Below the pieces are notes generated by a model. That model was not told where the DNA came from. It saw only the letters and a program-made list of their open reading frames with translations, and did no database searches. From JABDGM01 sp046349975 (GTDB taxonomy: Bacteria; Planctomycetota; Planctomycetia; Pirellulales; Lacipirellulaceae), in assembly GCA_046349975.1 (NCBI GenBank), contig JAXMBH010000005.1:62001-126000 (forward strand): DNA of 64,000 nucleotides, given 5' to 3'. The translations under genes and the position numbers were made by a program. Of this stretch, positions 27,151-36,600 are shown piece by piece (the stretch's first letter is position 1; every line of letters starts with the position of its first letter).

Positions 27151-28587
27151 CTAAAGAATTGGCGCCATCAATCGGGCCAGCCGCACGGCAAAATGAAAAT
27201 AGAACGGCCGGCTGGCGATGTCCTCAGGCTTTGCCGGCTGGCAGCGTTCGAAATCACGCTTGAGCATCTGGGAGACTTCCGTCGCGAAATTGCGATCGGC
27301 AAAGATCAACATCATTTCGAAGTTGAGGCGAATCGAGCGGTTGTCGAAGTTCGCCGTGCCAACCGCTGCCAGATCATCGTCGACGAGCAGGACCTTGTGG
27401 TGCATGAACCCCGGCATGTAGCGATAAAACTTCACGCCACACGGTTCGGCCTCGGCCACGTATGAGAAGGCTGCCAAATACACGAGCTTGTGGTCGGGCG
27501 TCTCGGGCAGCATGATCCGCACGTCTACTCCCCGCAGCGCCGCCAACTGCAACGCGGAAATCAACGCGCTATCGGGTACGAAGTAGGGCGTCGCAATCCA
27601 CAACCGCTGGCGGGCCGAATTGATCGCGTGCAGAAAGAACAAGCCGCACGTTTCGATCATGTCGGAAGGGTCGGAACCGAGGCACAAGGCGGTTTCGTTG
27701 TCGTTTGGCGCGGGATTTGGAGTCCAATCTAATTCCGGTACGCTGCCGGTTGCCCAATACCAGTCTTCGAGAAACGCAAACTGAATGGCCTGCACAACCG
27801 GGCCGCGCACCTCAACGTGCGTATCGCGCCATGGTCCGAAGTGTGGGTCGCGGCCCACGTACTCATCACCCACATTCAGCCCGCCGACCCACGCAACCTT
27901 GCCATCAACGATCACAATTTTGCGGTGATTGCGGAAGTTGATTTGGAAGCGATTTCGCAAGCCGCGCGAGGTGCGAAACGGCAGCACGAGAGCCCCAGCC
28001 TCGGCCAGGTCACGTTTATATTGCCGCGTCAGGTAATAGCTGCCAATTTCATCGTACAGAAGATAAACGGCCACGCCCTCGCGGGCTTTTCGCACGAGGA
28101 TTTCTTTAAGCTGTTTGCCGAGTTCATCATCGCGAATGATATAGAACTGCACGATGACGTATGTCTCGGCCGCTTCAATGCCGGCGAACATCGAGGGGAA
28201 GGCCTCGTGGCCGTCGACCAGCAGCGTGGCATCGTTGTGACTTGTGAAGGGCATCTCGGCGAGTTCTTCGAGCGCGACGTATTTCGGATCGAACTCTTCG
28301 TCGCGCACGCGGAAGAGCCGCATCTTCTTTTCGAGCGCCCGCGCAATGTGATCGATTTGCGAGTCGCCCGCGCGGCGAGCCTTCACGTAGCCTTGAAATT
28401 TGCCGCGGCCGAAGAGCCCATACGCCGGCAGCGCTAGATACGGAAACAACATTAACAGCAACGCCCACGCGATCGCCCCCTGCGACGTACGGGCCGTCAT
28501 GACGGCATGCACAGCCGTCATGACACCCAACGCGTGGCAGGCCATGCCGATGGCGCCGATGATTTCCAGGAGCGAAATATCGATCAT
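27151..28587 (-). CDS. cls: Cardiolipin synthase (phospholipase D family)
   Basis: From ATG 28587 the protein has 478 residues. Two N-terminal helices (about 1-60, including AIAWALLLMLFPYLALPAYG, the PLDc_N domain) anchor it in the membrane. Two HKD motifs follow: HRKIVIVDGKVAWVGG (His at 221) and HHKVLLVDDDLAAVGTANFD (catalytic His at 397). This is the arrangement of bacterial cardiolipin synthases, which condense two phosphatidylglycerols. An upstream frame to 28767 lies inside the repeat element and is rejected as a start. The divergent QueD-like gene begins 200 bases away. Confidence 0.93.
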   Translation of the reverse strand: MIDISLLEIIGAIGMACHALGVMTAVHAVMTARTSQGAIAWALLLMLFPYLALPAYGLFGRGKFQGYVKARRAGDSQIDHIARALEKKMRLFRVRDEEFDPKYVALEELAEMPFTSHNDATLLVDGHEAFPSMFAGIEAAETYVIVQFYIIRDDELGKQLKEILVRKAREGVAVYLLYDEIGSYYLTRQYKRDLAEAGALVLPFRTSRGLRNRFQINFRNHRKIVIVDGKVAWVGGLNVGDEYVGRDPHFGPWRDTHVEVRGPVVQAIQFAFLEDWYWATGSVPELDWTPNPAPNDNETALCLGSDPSDMIETCGLFFLHAINSARQRLWIATPYFVPDSALISALQLAALRGVDVRIMLPETPDHKLVYLAAFSYVAEAEPCGVKFYRYMPGFMHHKVLLVDDDLAAVGTANFDNRSIRLNFEMMLIFADRNFATEVSQMLKRDFERCQPAKPEDIASRPFYFHFAVRLARLMAPIL

Positions 28588-28787
28588 TGAGCAGGATGCA
28601 GGATTGGGGATGCTGGATGCAGGGAAGGATAGTGACAAACAGGTCGCTGGGGCACGGCTAGTGCCATTATCGTCTACGATGAGCGACTTCCCAAACAGCC
28701 CAAACGTGCGGAGAATAACCCTAGCCAATTCTCGTTCGGAACATCCAGCGTTCCCCGTCCCCTGCATCCCGTATCCTGAATCCCACC
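28588..28787. repeat. Inverted-repeat element between cls and queD-like genes
   Basis: The left end (about 28590-28628) carries AGGATGCAGGATTGGGGATG, then CTGGATGCAGGG. The right end (about 28743-28785) is a related inverted copy, CATCCAGCGTTCCCCGTCCC followed by CTGCATCCCGTATCCTGAAT. The arms resemble those of the element in the 23S-5S spacer (7431-7598). The divergent promoters of both flanking genes must lie in or beside it. No gene is seen inside. Confidence 0.6.
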
Positions 28788-29252
28788 ATGCCCCTCACCA
28801 TCATGCGTCGCATCCGCTTTTGTGCCGGCCACCGGCTCCACCGGCACGGCGGGAAATGCGAATACTTTCACGGTCACAACTACATCGCCGATTTTTACGT
28901 GACGGGCGATGCGGTCGACGACGTCGGTCGCGTGATCGACTTTGCTGAACTTAAGAAACTCTTTAAGGGGTGGCTCGATGACAACTGGGACCACGGGTTC
29001 GTGCTCAACCAATCGGATGAAAACGGTCTCGCGGCCGTGAAGATGGTTGAACCGTGCCGGTACTACGTGCTGCCATACAACCCGACATCGGAAAACATGG
29101 CGAGCTACCTGCTCTACGAAGTGTGCCCCAAACTGCTCGCCGGCAAAGGCGTGACCGCCACGAAAGTGGTGCTCTGGGAAAGCGACGAGTCGTTCGCCGA
29201 AGCCTCGCTCGGCGCGCCCGCGACATCGGCCGGCACCTGCGGCTCAGTGTAG
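28788..29252 (+). CDS. 6-pyruvoyl-tetrahydropterin synthase / QueD-like protein
   Basis: The 154-residue protein has RFCAGHRLHRHGGKCEYFHG, then HNY. The zinc ligands are His15, His28 and His30, and Cys24 is the catalytic cysteine. 'VGRVIDFAELKKLFKGWLDDNWDHGFVLN' supplies the Asp and the later catalytic His, and 'NPTSENMASYLLYEV' and VVLWESDESF complete the QueD/PTPS pattern. QueD makes 6-carboxytetrahydropterin in the queuosine/7-deazaguanine pathway, and related enzymes make tetrahydropterins. QueC and QueE genes are not in the window, so the exact product is left open. A start at Met6 (28803) is also possible. Confidence 0.9.
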   Translation: MPLTIMRRIRFCAGHRLHRHGGKCEYFHGHNYIADFYVTGDAVDDVGRVIDFAELKKLFKGWLDDNWDHGFVLNQSDENGLAAVKMVEPCRYYVLPYNPTSENMASYLLYEVCPKLLAGKGVTATKVVLWESDESFAEASLGAPATSAGTCGSV

Positions 29253-29465
29253 GCGAGTCGCGGTGAAATGCGCACCAATAACCACACCTCGCAGCGATCT
29301 TGTTGACGAACCGTTCTCGCCCGCAGTGGGAGTTTCAGAGAAACTCGCTGACACCCCCCCGACAAGCGCAGTTGACTCGCACGGCCCATTGATGCGACGC
29401 TAAGGTGACGCCGGCAGGTTGCATGTCCCTCAGCTGTTCGTTCGCGCGAACAGGAAGGAGCTGCC

Positions 29466-30875
29466 ATGTCTGCGAAGCGTCGTTGGACCCGCCGCCACGT
29501 TCTGCAAGCTGCCGCCGCTAGCGCAACGGCGCCGCTCATTCTGCCCGCCCGAGTCCTGGGGCGCGGGGGCGACGCGCCGAGCAACCAGGTGAACGTCGGC
29601 ATCATCGGCCTCGGTGGCCGCGCTCATCAAATCGCGAAGACGATTCGCACGACGCCCAACATCCGCATCGCCGCGGTCTGCGATTGCTTTGCGCCACTGT
29701 GCGGCAAGTTCGTTCGCGATCTCTCCGACGGCGAGAAGTGGGCCACGTATGATGACTTTCGCCGCATGATCGATCGCGAGAAGCTCGACGGCGTGATGGT
29801 CGAAACCACGACGCACGCTCGGGCGTGGATTGTCATCCAAGCGATGCAAGCCGGGCTCGATGTGTACATCGAGAAGCCGATGTGCCTCACGATCTCCGAA
29901 GGCCGCGCGATGGTAAACGCCGCCCGGCGCTACCAGCGCGTGACGCAAGTCGGCACGCAGCAGCGCTCGATGCCGATCAACAACTGGGCCAGCGACCTCG
30001 TTAAGAGCGGCGCAATCGGCAAGGTGCAAACGGTGCTCGCGCCGAATTTCATCGGGCCAGAGCTTTGGACAGACCAGCCGGCCGAACCGCTGCCGCCGGG
30101 CGATACAAAATGGTGGGATGTGTGGACGAACCAGGCGCCGTTGCGGCCGTTTCGAGCTGACCTCCAGAATGGTTGGGGCCGCTGGCGCGACTACGACGGC
30201 GGTGGTTTGTGCTTCGGCGTGAGTGGTTGGGGCACGCACTCGTATGATCAGATCAACCGCGCTCTCGGCACCGATGAGACCGGCCCGGTGGAGGTGCTGC
30301 TGGAAGAACCCGTCGCCGTGCGCGATTCCGGCAAGTTCGCACCGCAAACGACCGTGGGCGGCGTGGCGATCGGGGAAACCGGCGACATCGATACGGGCAC
30401 TGACTATTATTCGATGGCCAAGCTCGCTGGCCCGCGGGCGAAGGTTTCGATGCGGTTCGCCAATGGCACACAAGTGAAGTTCCACCTCGACGGCGACCGC
30501 GGGCCAGGCTTGGGCGCGATCTTCATCGGCGACAAAGGCAAGATCGAAATCAATCGCAACAAGGTCGCGAGCAATCCGAAGGACCTGGTGCGCAGCCCCG
30601 ACAATCCCGGTCCGAACAAGAAGCCCGAGACGCAGTACCACATCGAGAACTGGGTCGAGTGCATCAAGTCACGGGCTCGCTGCAATGCCGACATCGAGTT
30701 CGGCCAGCGTGCCACGTCGCTCTGCGAGCTGGTAAACATTGCCCGCAACGTGGGCCGCGTCGGCGAACCGCTGAAATGGGACCCGGCCGCTGAGCGCTTC
30801 ACGAATTGCAACGAAGGCAACGCACTGCTCAGCCGCGAACGGCGGGCGGGCTACGAGTTGCCAGGCATTGCGTGA
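29466..30875 (+). CDS. Tat-exported Gfo/Idh/MocA family oxidoreductase
   Basis: AAGGAG lies six bases before ATG 29466. The N terminus has a twin-arginine signal (KRRWTRRHVLQAAAASATAP, RR at 9-10), then a Rossmann fold (VNVGIIGLGGRAHQIAKTIR) with the acidic strand end AAVCD. EKP (in DVYIEKPMCLTISEGRAM) is the catalytic-lysine motif of the family, and the C-terminal half is the alpha/beta GFO_IDH_MocA_C domain. Such exported dehydrogenases are abundant in planctomycetes and act on sugars or inositol-type substrates; the cofactor is bound before export. The DUF1080 gene follows 158 bases downstream, a common pairing. Confidence 0.93.
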   Translation: MSAKRRWTRRHVLQAAAASATAPLILPARVLGRGGDAPSNQVNVGIIGLGGRAHQIAKTIRTTPNIRIAAVCDCFAPLCGKFVRDLSDGEKWATYDDFRRMIDREKLDGVMVETTTHARAWIVIQAMQAGLDVYIEKPMCLTISEGRAMVNAARRYQRVTQVGTQQRSMPINNWASDLVKSGAIGKVQTVLAPNFIGPELWTDQPAEPLPPGDTKWWDVWTNQAPLRPFRADLQNGWGRWRDYDGGGLCFGVSGWGTHSYDQINRALGTDETGPVEVLLEEPVAVRDSGKFAPQTTVGGVAIGETGDIDTGTDYYSMAKLAGPRAKVSMRFANGTQVKFHLDGDRGPGLGAIFIGDKGKIEINRNKVASNPKDLVRSPDNPGPNKKPETQYHIENWVECIKSRARCNADIEFGQRATSLCELVNIARNVGRVGEPLKWDPAAERFTNCNEGNALLSRERRAGYELPGIA

Positions 30876-30913
30876 CCAATATTTGTGCGTTTATTTGACC
30901 AGCCGTATCAATT

Positions 30914-31018
30914 CTGACCACAGATAGCACGGATGACACGGATTGCGACATGCAACGAGCGAACGCCGGCTGCGCGCATTGCCCGTTTTTATCCGCGAAT
31001 CCGTGCTATCCGTGGTCA
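30914..31018. repeat. Long inverted repeat upstream of the DUF1080 gene
   Basis: TGACCACAGATAGCACGGAT (30914-30933) is matched by ATCCGTGCTATCCGTGGTCA (30999-31018), with an extra ACGGATT/AATCCG at the inner ends. The arms can form a near-perfect stem of about 20 bp closing a 65-base loop. This 'GATAGCACGGAT' palindrome looks like a dispersed element. It lies 16 bases before the next start codon and might affect its translation. Confidence 0.75.
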
Positions 31019-31033
31019 AGTCTCCTTAACGTG

Positions 31034-31693
31034 ATGACAAAGACAATGTGCATATTGAAATCCACTCGTTTGGTTTGCCTCGCTGCGGCATTTGCCATGG
31101 CCGTGGTCTTTGTGACGATCAGCGGACTGCCGCAATGCCTGATCGCCGCCGAACCAAAGGCGGAACGCGAGTCGCTGTTTAACGGCCGCGATCTGGCCGG
31201 TTGGCAGACCGAGGGCAATGCCGTTTGGGAAGTGAAAGACGGCCTGCTCATCGGCCGGCAAGGCAAGAACAACGAGCCCGGCGACTTGTTGACGAAGGCC
31301 GAGTTCACCAACTTCGAACTCACGGTCGTGTACCGGATGCAATGGCCGGGCAACAGTGGGGTGTGGTACCGGTATCAATCGGCCAAGCAGGCATTTCAGG
31401 CCGACATCCTGGAGTATAAGAAGCCGGTCGCCTACAGCGGCAGTCTCTACTGCACCGGCAAGATGTTCCTGGCCCGCAATCTAGATCCCAAACTCGAGCG
31501 CCGCGACGACTGGAACACTCTTGTGGTTCGCGTCGAAGGCGACCACCACCAGGTCACCCTCAACGGTACAAAGGTGGCCGACGTACACGATGCCACGAGC
31601 GACCACGGCCGCATCGGCTTTCAGATTCACCCGGGCAAGGAGTTCGCGGGCATGCAGATCACGATTAAGCAAGCCCGCCTGCGGCCGCTATAA
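31034..31693 (+). CDS. DUF1080 (3-keto-disaccharide hydrolase-like) secreted protein
   Basis: From ATG 31034 a signal peptide of about 37 residues precedes 'ESLFNGRDLAGWQTEGNAVWEVKDGLLIG', the DUF1080 opening (LFNGKDLxGW...W.VEDG.L). Next come 'EFTNFELTVVYRMQWPGNSGVWYR' and 'WNTLVVRVEGDHHQVTLNGTKVADV', then HGRIGFQIHPG, the conserved core of this concanavalin-A-like fold. Members include 3-keto-glycoside hydrolases acting after a Gfo/Idh/MocA-type oxidation, which fits the oxidoreductase gene immediately upstream. The substrate is unknown. Confidence 0.92.
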   Translation: MTKTMCILKSTRLVCLAAAFAMAVVFVTISGLPQCLIAAEPKAERESLFNGRDLAGWQTEGNAVWEVKDGLLIGRQGKNNEPGDLLTKAEFTNFELTVVYRMQWPGNSGVWYRYQSAKQAFQADILEYKKPVAYSGSLYCTGKMFLARNLDPKLERRDDWNTLVVRVEGDHHQVTLNGTKVADVHDATSDHGRIGFQIHPGKEFAGMQITIKQARLRPL

Positions 31694-31708
31694 GCGTTGG
31701 CCCTGCGG

Positions 31709-32116
31709 TCAATCAGCGGTCTTTCCCAACCTGGCAAACGCCAGCAAGAACAGCCCGCCGAGCACGAGGTCGATCGACGCGAAGACTCCGATAATCGTCG
31801 GCACTCGCGCTTGCGCGAATAAGACAGCCACCGCAACGGCAAACGAAAATTTCTCGATGGCCGCCGGGATCATCAGCAGGCGATATCGCACTGGGTCCGT
31901 CGCGATGCACAGGAAGGCAATCTGCCACGCCACGCCGATCCCAATGAATCCGTAAAAGTACTCGGGATGCGTAATCGCCGGCGGATAATCGACGCCGACA
32001 CGGTCCTCCATGAAATATTGCGGCGCCATGACAACGAGGCCATAGATGCCCGCGATCCAAAACAGTCTGCGAATCCAAAGCATGGCAAAATTGGTGGCTT
32101 CGTGCGCGGGGTTCAA
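31709..32116 (-). CDS. Four-helix membrane protein, unknown function
   Basis: This 135-residue protein has four predicted helices: about 13-32 (LWIRRLFWIAGIYGLVVMAP), 53-72 (FYGFIGIGVAWQIAFLCIA), 80-99 and 107-127. Short polar loops carry PEYFYGF and DPVRYRL. No catalytic motif is seen. The layout resembles small uncharacterised conserved membrane proteins. Met12 (32083) is an equally good start. It is convergent with the DUF1080 gene, whose stop is 15 bases away. Confidence 0.75.
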   Translation of the reverse strand: MNPAHEATNFAMLWIRRLFWIAGIYGLVVMAPQYFMEDRVGVDYPPAITHPEYFYGFIGIGVAWQIAFLCIATDPVRYRLLMIPAAIEKFSFAVAVAVLFAQARVPTIIGVFASIDLVLGGLFLLAFARLGKTAD

Positions 32117-32336
32117 CGACGAGCGGCGAATATAATGTGTGACGTTTGTCGCGGATAGGCCCAGGGCTCATGGAAGTCATCTGCACGCCCGGTTGGCGGC
32201 CGCCACTCGGCAGATTAGGGTAGGGTAAGCGCGTCAGCCCCTGGCATTCCGCGAACATTCGACGCGCCGAGTGCGTCAACAGAAGTTGGCAACCTCAACG
32301 GCCAAACCTAAGTATTTCTCCCGAGATTCGCAATCC

Positions 32337-33929
32337 ATGACAACTTTCCGCTTGCTCTTTCTGCCGATCACGTGCTTGGCACTCCTGCTTGGCAGGACCG
32401 CCGTTTTCGCCGCCCCGCCACACGGCGAGAAGCCTGACGCCAAGGCCGAAGACCACAAGTCCGACGACAAGAAGGCCGACAACAAGGACAAGAACGACGA
32501 CCTCAAAGACTCGTCTTCGGTCACACACCATACCGCGAAGATCGGCGACCAGGAGATCAAGTACACCGCAACCGCCGGCAAACTGGTCATGAAGGATGAC
32601 GAGGGCAAACCGAAGGCCCAAGTCTTCTATGTCGCCTATACGCGTGACGGCGTCGACGAGCTGGGCAAGCGGCCCGTGACATTCGCCTTCAACGGCGGGC
32701 CCGGTTCCTCCAGCGTGTGGCTGCATCTCGGCATGCTCGGGCCGCAGCGCGTGAAAGTGCCGGATGACGCGTCGCAGCAGCCGCCGCCGTTCAAGCTCGA
32801 AGCGAATCCGCACTCGCTGCTCGATATCACCGACCTCGTGTTCATCGACCCCGTGAGCACGGGCTTCAGCCGCCCGGCCAAGGGCGAGAACGACGACCAG
32901 TTCCACGGCTACCAGGAAGACCTCGCGAGCGTCGGCCAGTTCATTCACGACTATGTCACGAAAAACGGCCGCTGGCTCTCGCCGAAATTCCTCATCGGCG
33001 AAAGCTACGGCGGACTCCGCGCGGCCGGCCTCACCGGCCACCTTCGCGACCGCTACAACATGACGCTCAACGGCGTGCTCATGATCTCGCCCGCCATCAA
33101 CTTTGAAACCATCGGCTTCGCCTTCGGCAACGACCTGCCGTACATCCTGTTCGTGCCGGGCTACACGGCCGCCGCGTGGTATCACAAAGCGCTGCCCGGC
33201 GACTTGCAGGCACTGTCGCTCGCGGAAGTCGTCAAACAGGCGACCGAGTTCGCGCTCGGCGAGTACGCACTCGCCATGATGAAAGGCCACACGCTCGGCG
33301 ATGACGAGCGTGCCGCGGTGGCCGAGAAACTCGCCCGCTACACCGGCCTTAGCAAGGAGTTCGTGTTGCAGTCGAAGCTGCGGATCGGCATGTCGCGATT
33401 CTCGAAAGAGCTGCTGCGCGACCGCAGCCGCGTCGTCGGCCGCTACGACAGCCGCTTCCAAGGCATCGATGCCGATGACGCCGGCGACAACCCGGAAGAC
33501 GACGCCAGCGCCTCGGCCGTCTTCGGCCCGTTCACCGCGGCCATCAATGACTATCTGCACACCGATCTCAAAGTCGACGACGAGCACGTGTACGAAGTTC
33601 TCACTGACAAAGTGCAGCCCTGGAGCTATGGCCGATATTCGGCCCACTATCCCGATGCCACCAACACGCTCCGCCAGTCGATGAGCGCGAACCCGTACCT
33701 CAAGCTGTTCGTCGCCAGCGGCTATTACGACCTCGCCACGCCGCCGGCCACGGTGAAGTACAGCATCGACCACCTCCGCCTGCCGCCTGAGTTGCAAAAG
33801 AACATCGACCACAAGTTCTACGAAGGCGGCCACATGATGTACATCCATGAGCCGTCGATGAAGCAGCTGCGGAAGGATGTGGAGGCGTTTTATGAGAGGG
33901 CGTTGGAGCCAACAGAATCCGATAAGTAG
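32337..33929 (+). CDS. Secreted serine carboxypeptidase (peptidase S10 family)
   Basis: From ATG 32337 a signal peptide ends near VFAAP and is followed by a very charged Lys/Asp segment (about 30-58). The catalytic chain of S10 peptidases is complete. FAFNGGPGSSSVWLHLGMLG is the oxyanion/substrate region, GESYGG (221-226) carries the nucleophile Ser223, ASGYYDLATPP has Asp465, and YEGGHMMYIH has His499. Length (530 residues) is right for bacterial S10 proteins, which remove C-terminal residues at acidic pH. The charged linker may tether the enzyme at the envelope. No neighbour defines its substrate. Confidence 0.93.
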   Translation: MTTFRLLFLPITCLALLLGRTAVFAAPPHGEKPDAKAEDHKSDDKKADNKDKNDDLKDSSSVTHHTAKIGDQEIKYTATAGKLVMKDDEGKPKAQVFYVAYTRDGVDELGKRPVTFAFNGGPGSSSVWLHLGMLGPQRVKVPDDASQQPPPFKLEANPHSLLDITDLVFIDPVSTGFSRPAKGENDDQFHGYQEDLASVGQFIHDYVTKNGRWLSPKFLIGESYGGLRAAGLTGHLRDRYNMTLNGVLMISPAINFETIGFAFGNDLPYILFVPGYTAAAWYHKALPGDLQALSLAEVVKQATEFALGEYALAMMKGHTLGDDERAAVAEKLARYTGLSKEFVLQSKLRIGMSRFSKELLRDRSRVVGRYDSRFQGIDADDAGDNPEDDASASAVFGPFTAAINDYLHTDLKVDDEHVYEVLTDKVQPWSYGRYSAHYPDATNTLRQSMSANPYLKLFVASGYYDLATPPATVKYSIDHLRLPPELQKNIDHKFYEGGHMMYIHEPSMKQLRKDVEAFYERALEPTESDK

Positions 33930-34036
33930 CCAGCGTCCACGCCAACCAGGCTGAACTACCTAGAGTCACAGAAGATGTCTATAATTGGCTTTTGAACAAC
34001 CTCCTTCATTTTGGCCTACCATTGCTGCCAAGTGCC

Positions 34037-34252
34037 ATGAACGTCGTCCTTCAATTCTCATTCGAAGAAGAAGCCAAGGCCCTGCCAATCCTTCTGCGGC
34101 ACTCGCCTGGCACGGTTTTGGCGAACCGGACGTATGTTGTTGATGAATCAGCTGCCCGCGCGCTGAAGACTGCCGGTGTGGTGTATCAAGAAATATCGCC
34201 GACGCTGAACCTGCCTCTCTCCGAAGGGATGCCGATCGGTGAGAGAGTATGA
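34037..34252 (+). CDS. Small conserved protein, first of a pair before glnS
   Basis: From ATG 34037 this 71-residue protein reads MNVVLQFSFEEEAKALPILL, then VVDESAARALKTAGVVYQEI. It appears soluble and mixed alpha/beta, with no signal or metal motif. Its end overlaps the next frame by 14 bases (34239-34252), and that frame overlaps glnS by 4 bases, so all three are translationally coupled. I do not recognise the family. In-frame sequence upstream (from 33992) is possible but lacks a good ribosome binding site. Confidence 0.6.
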   Translation: MNVVLQFSFEEEAKALPILLRHSPGTVLANRTYVVDESAARALKTAGVVYQEISPTLNLPLSEGMPIGERV

Positions 34253-34543
34253 CATCTTTGTGCCGCTACGATACAACAACGGCACTTTGATTGAGGGGAG
34301 TAAGCTGCTGTGGCTTCAGAGTACGCTGCTCGAGCAGTTCCAGGGGCTAACCTACTTTCCCCAAGCCAACCAGGGGTTTTGGAAATTCGGCGAGATCACG
34401 TATCGTGATGAAATTGTGATTTACCGTGTGATCGCCGACGACACGCGCGCCGCAAGGCGGTTTCTGAAGACGCTCAAGGAAGAACTTAAGGCGGAATTCG
34501 ATCAGGAAGAGATTCTCATTGTAGAAAGGGATGTCAACACGCT

Positions 34544-34547
<4 letters not shown>
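34239..34547 (+). CDS. Small conserved protein coupled to glnS
   Basis: The 102-residue protein reads MREYDIFVPLRYNNGTLIEG, then LTYFPQANQGFWKFGEITYR and DEIVIYRVIADDTRAARRFL. This looks like a known but unnamed conserved family: 'YDIFVPLxYNDG...FPQxNxGxWxxGxxxYxDEIVIYRV'. It is probably a soluble cytoplasmic protein. The start overlaps the preceding small gene and its TGA (34545-34547) overlaps the glnS GTG start, so it is expressed with them. No function can be inferred beyond possible work alongside glnS expression. Confidence 0.7.
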
Positions 34548-36232
<1,685 letters not shown>

Positions 36233-36600
36233 CCCTCTACGGCAGCCGTCGACTTACCCTTAGGACCGACAATTCTGTCCGTCGCTCCTTAACAAGGCAA
36301 CGACGTGCGGATAGGGTTGTCCGTCCTGCGACAATTGGCCTGTGGGACGCGCCAACCTGTCGCACCCAGCGGCTTGCCAGTTCTGTTTTATTCTAGCAGA
36401 ATGGCGTGCCGCTCTGTCGCCGCCTTGCTTTTGGATATCGCCATGCGCCCACGGTCTTTTGACGTTCGCCATTCTCTTATCAGTCGCTGCGATCATGAAG
36501 ACCATCTCGCGGCCGCATCACCGCAGCGATGTTCTGCCTACCGGCGGGCTGCACGAGTTTGGCTGCGCTTAGGTTGTCCTTTTTTCTTCTGAGGGATGCG
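36233..36600. other. Intergenic region after glnS
   Basis: No gene is supported. Short palindromic pieces such as GGACCGACAATTCTGTCCGTC (about 36262-36281) resemble the 'GGACGGACA...TGTCCGTCC' repeat at 62.5 kb. The frame of the beta-solenoid gene stays open up to 36529, but that part lacks a signal sequence. The true start at 36601 follows a hydrophilic gap containing GAGGGATGCG. Confidence 0.5.

Noticed and set aside
32295..33848. A 517-codon minus-strand frame antisense to the S10 peptidase
   Set aside because: The plus-strand S10 peptidase has a full catalytic triad and signal peptide; the antisense frame is Val/Glu/Arg-rich and domainless.
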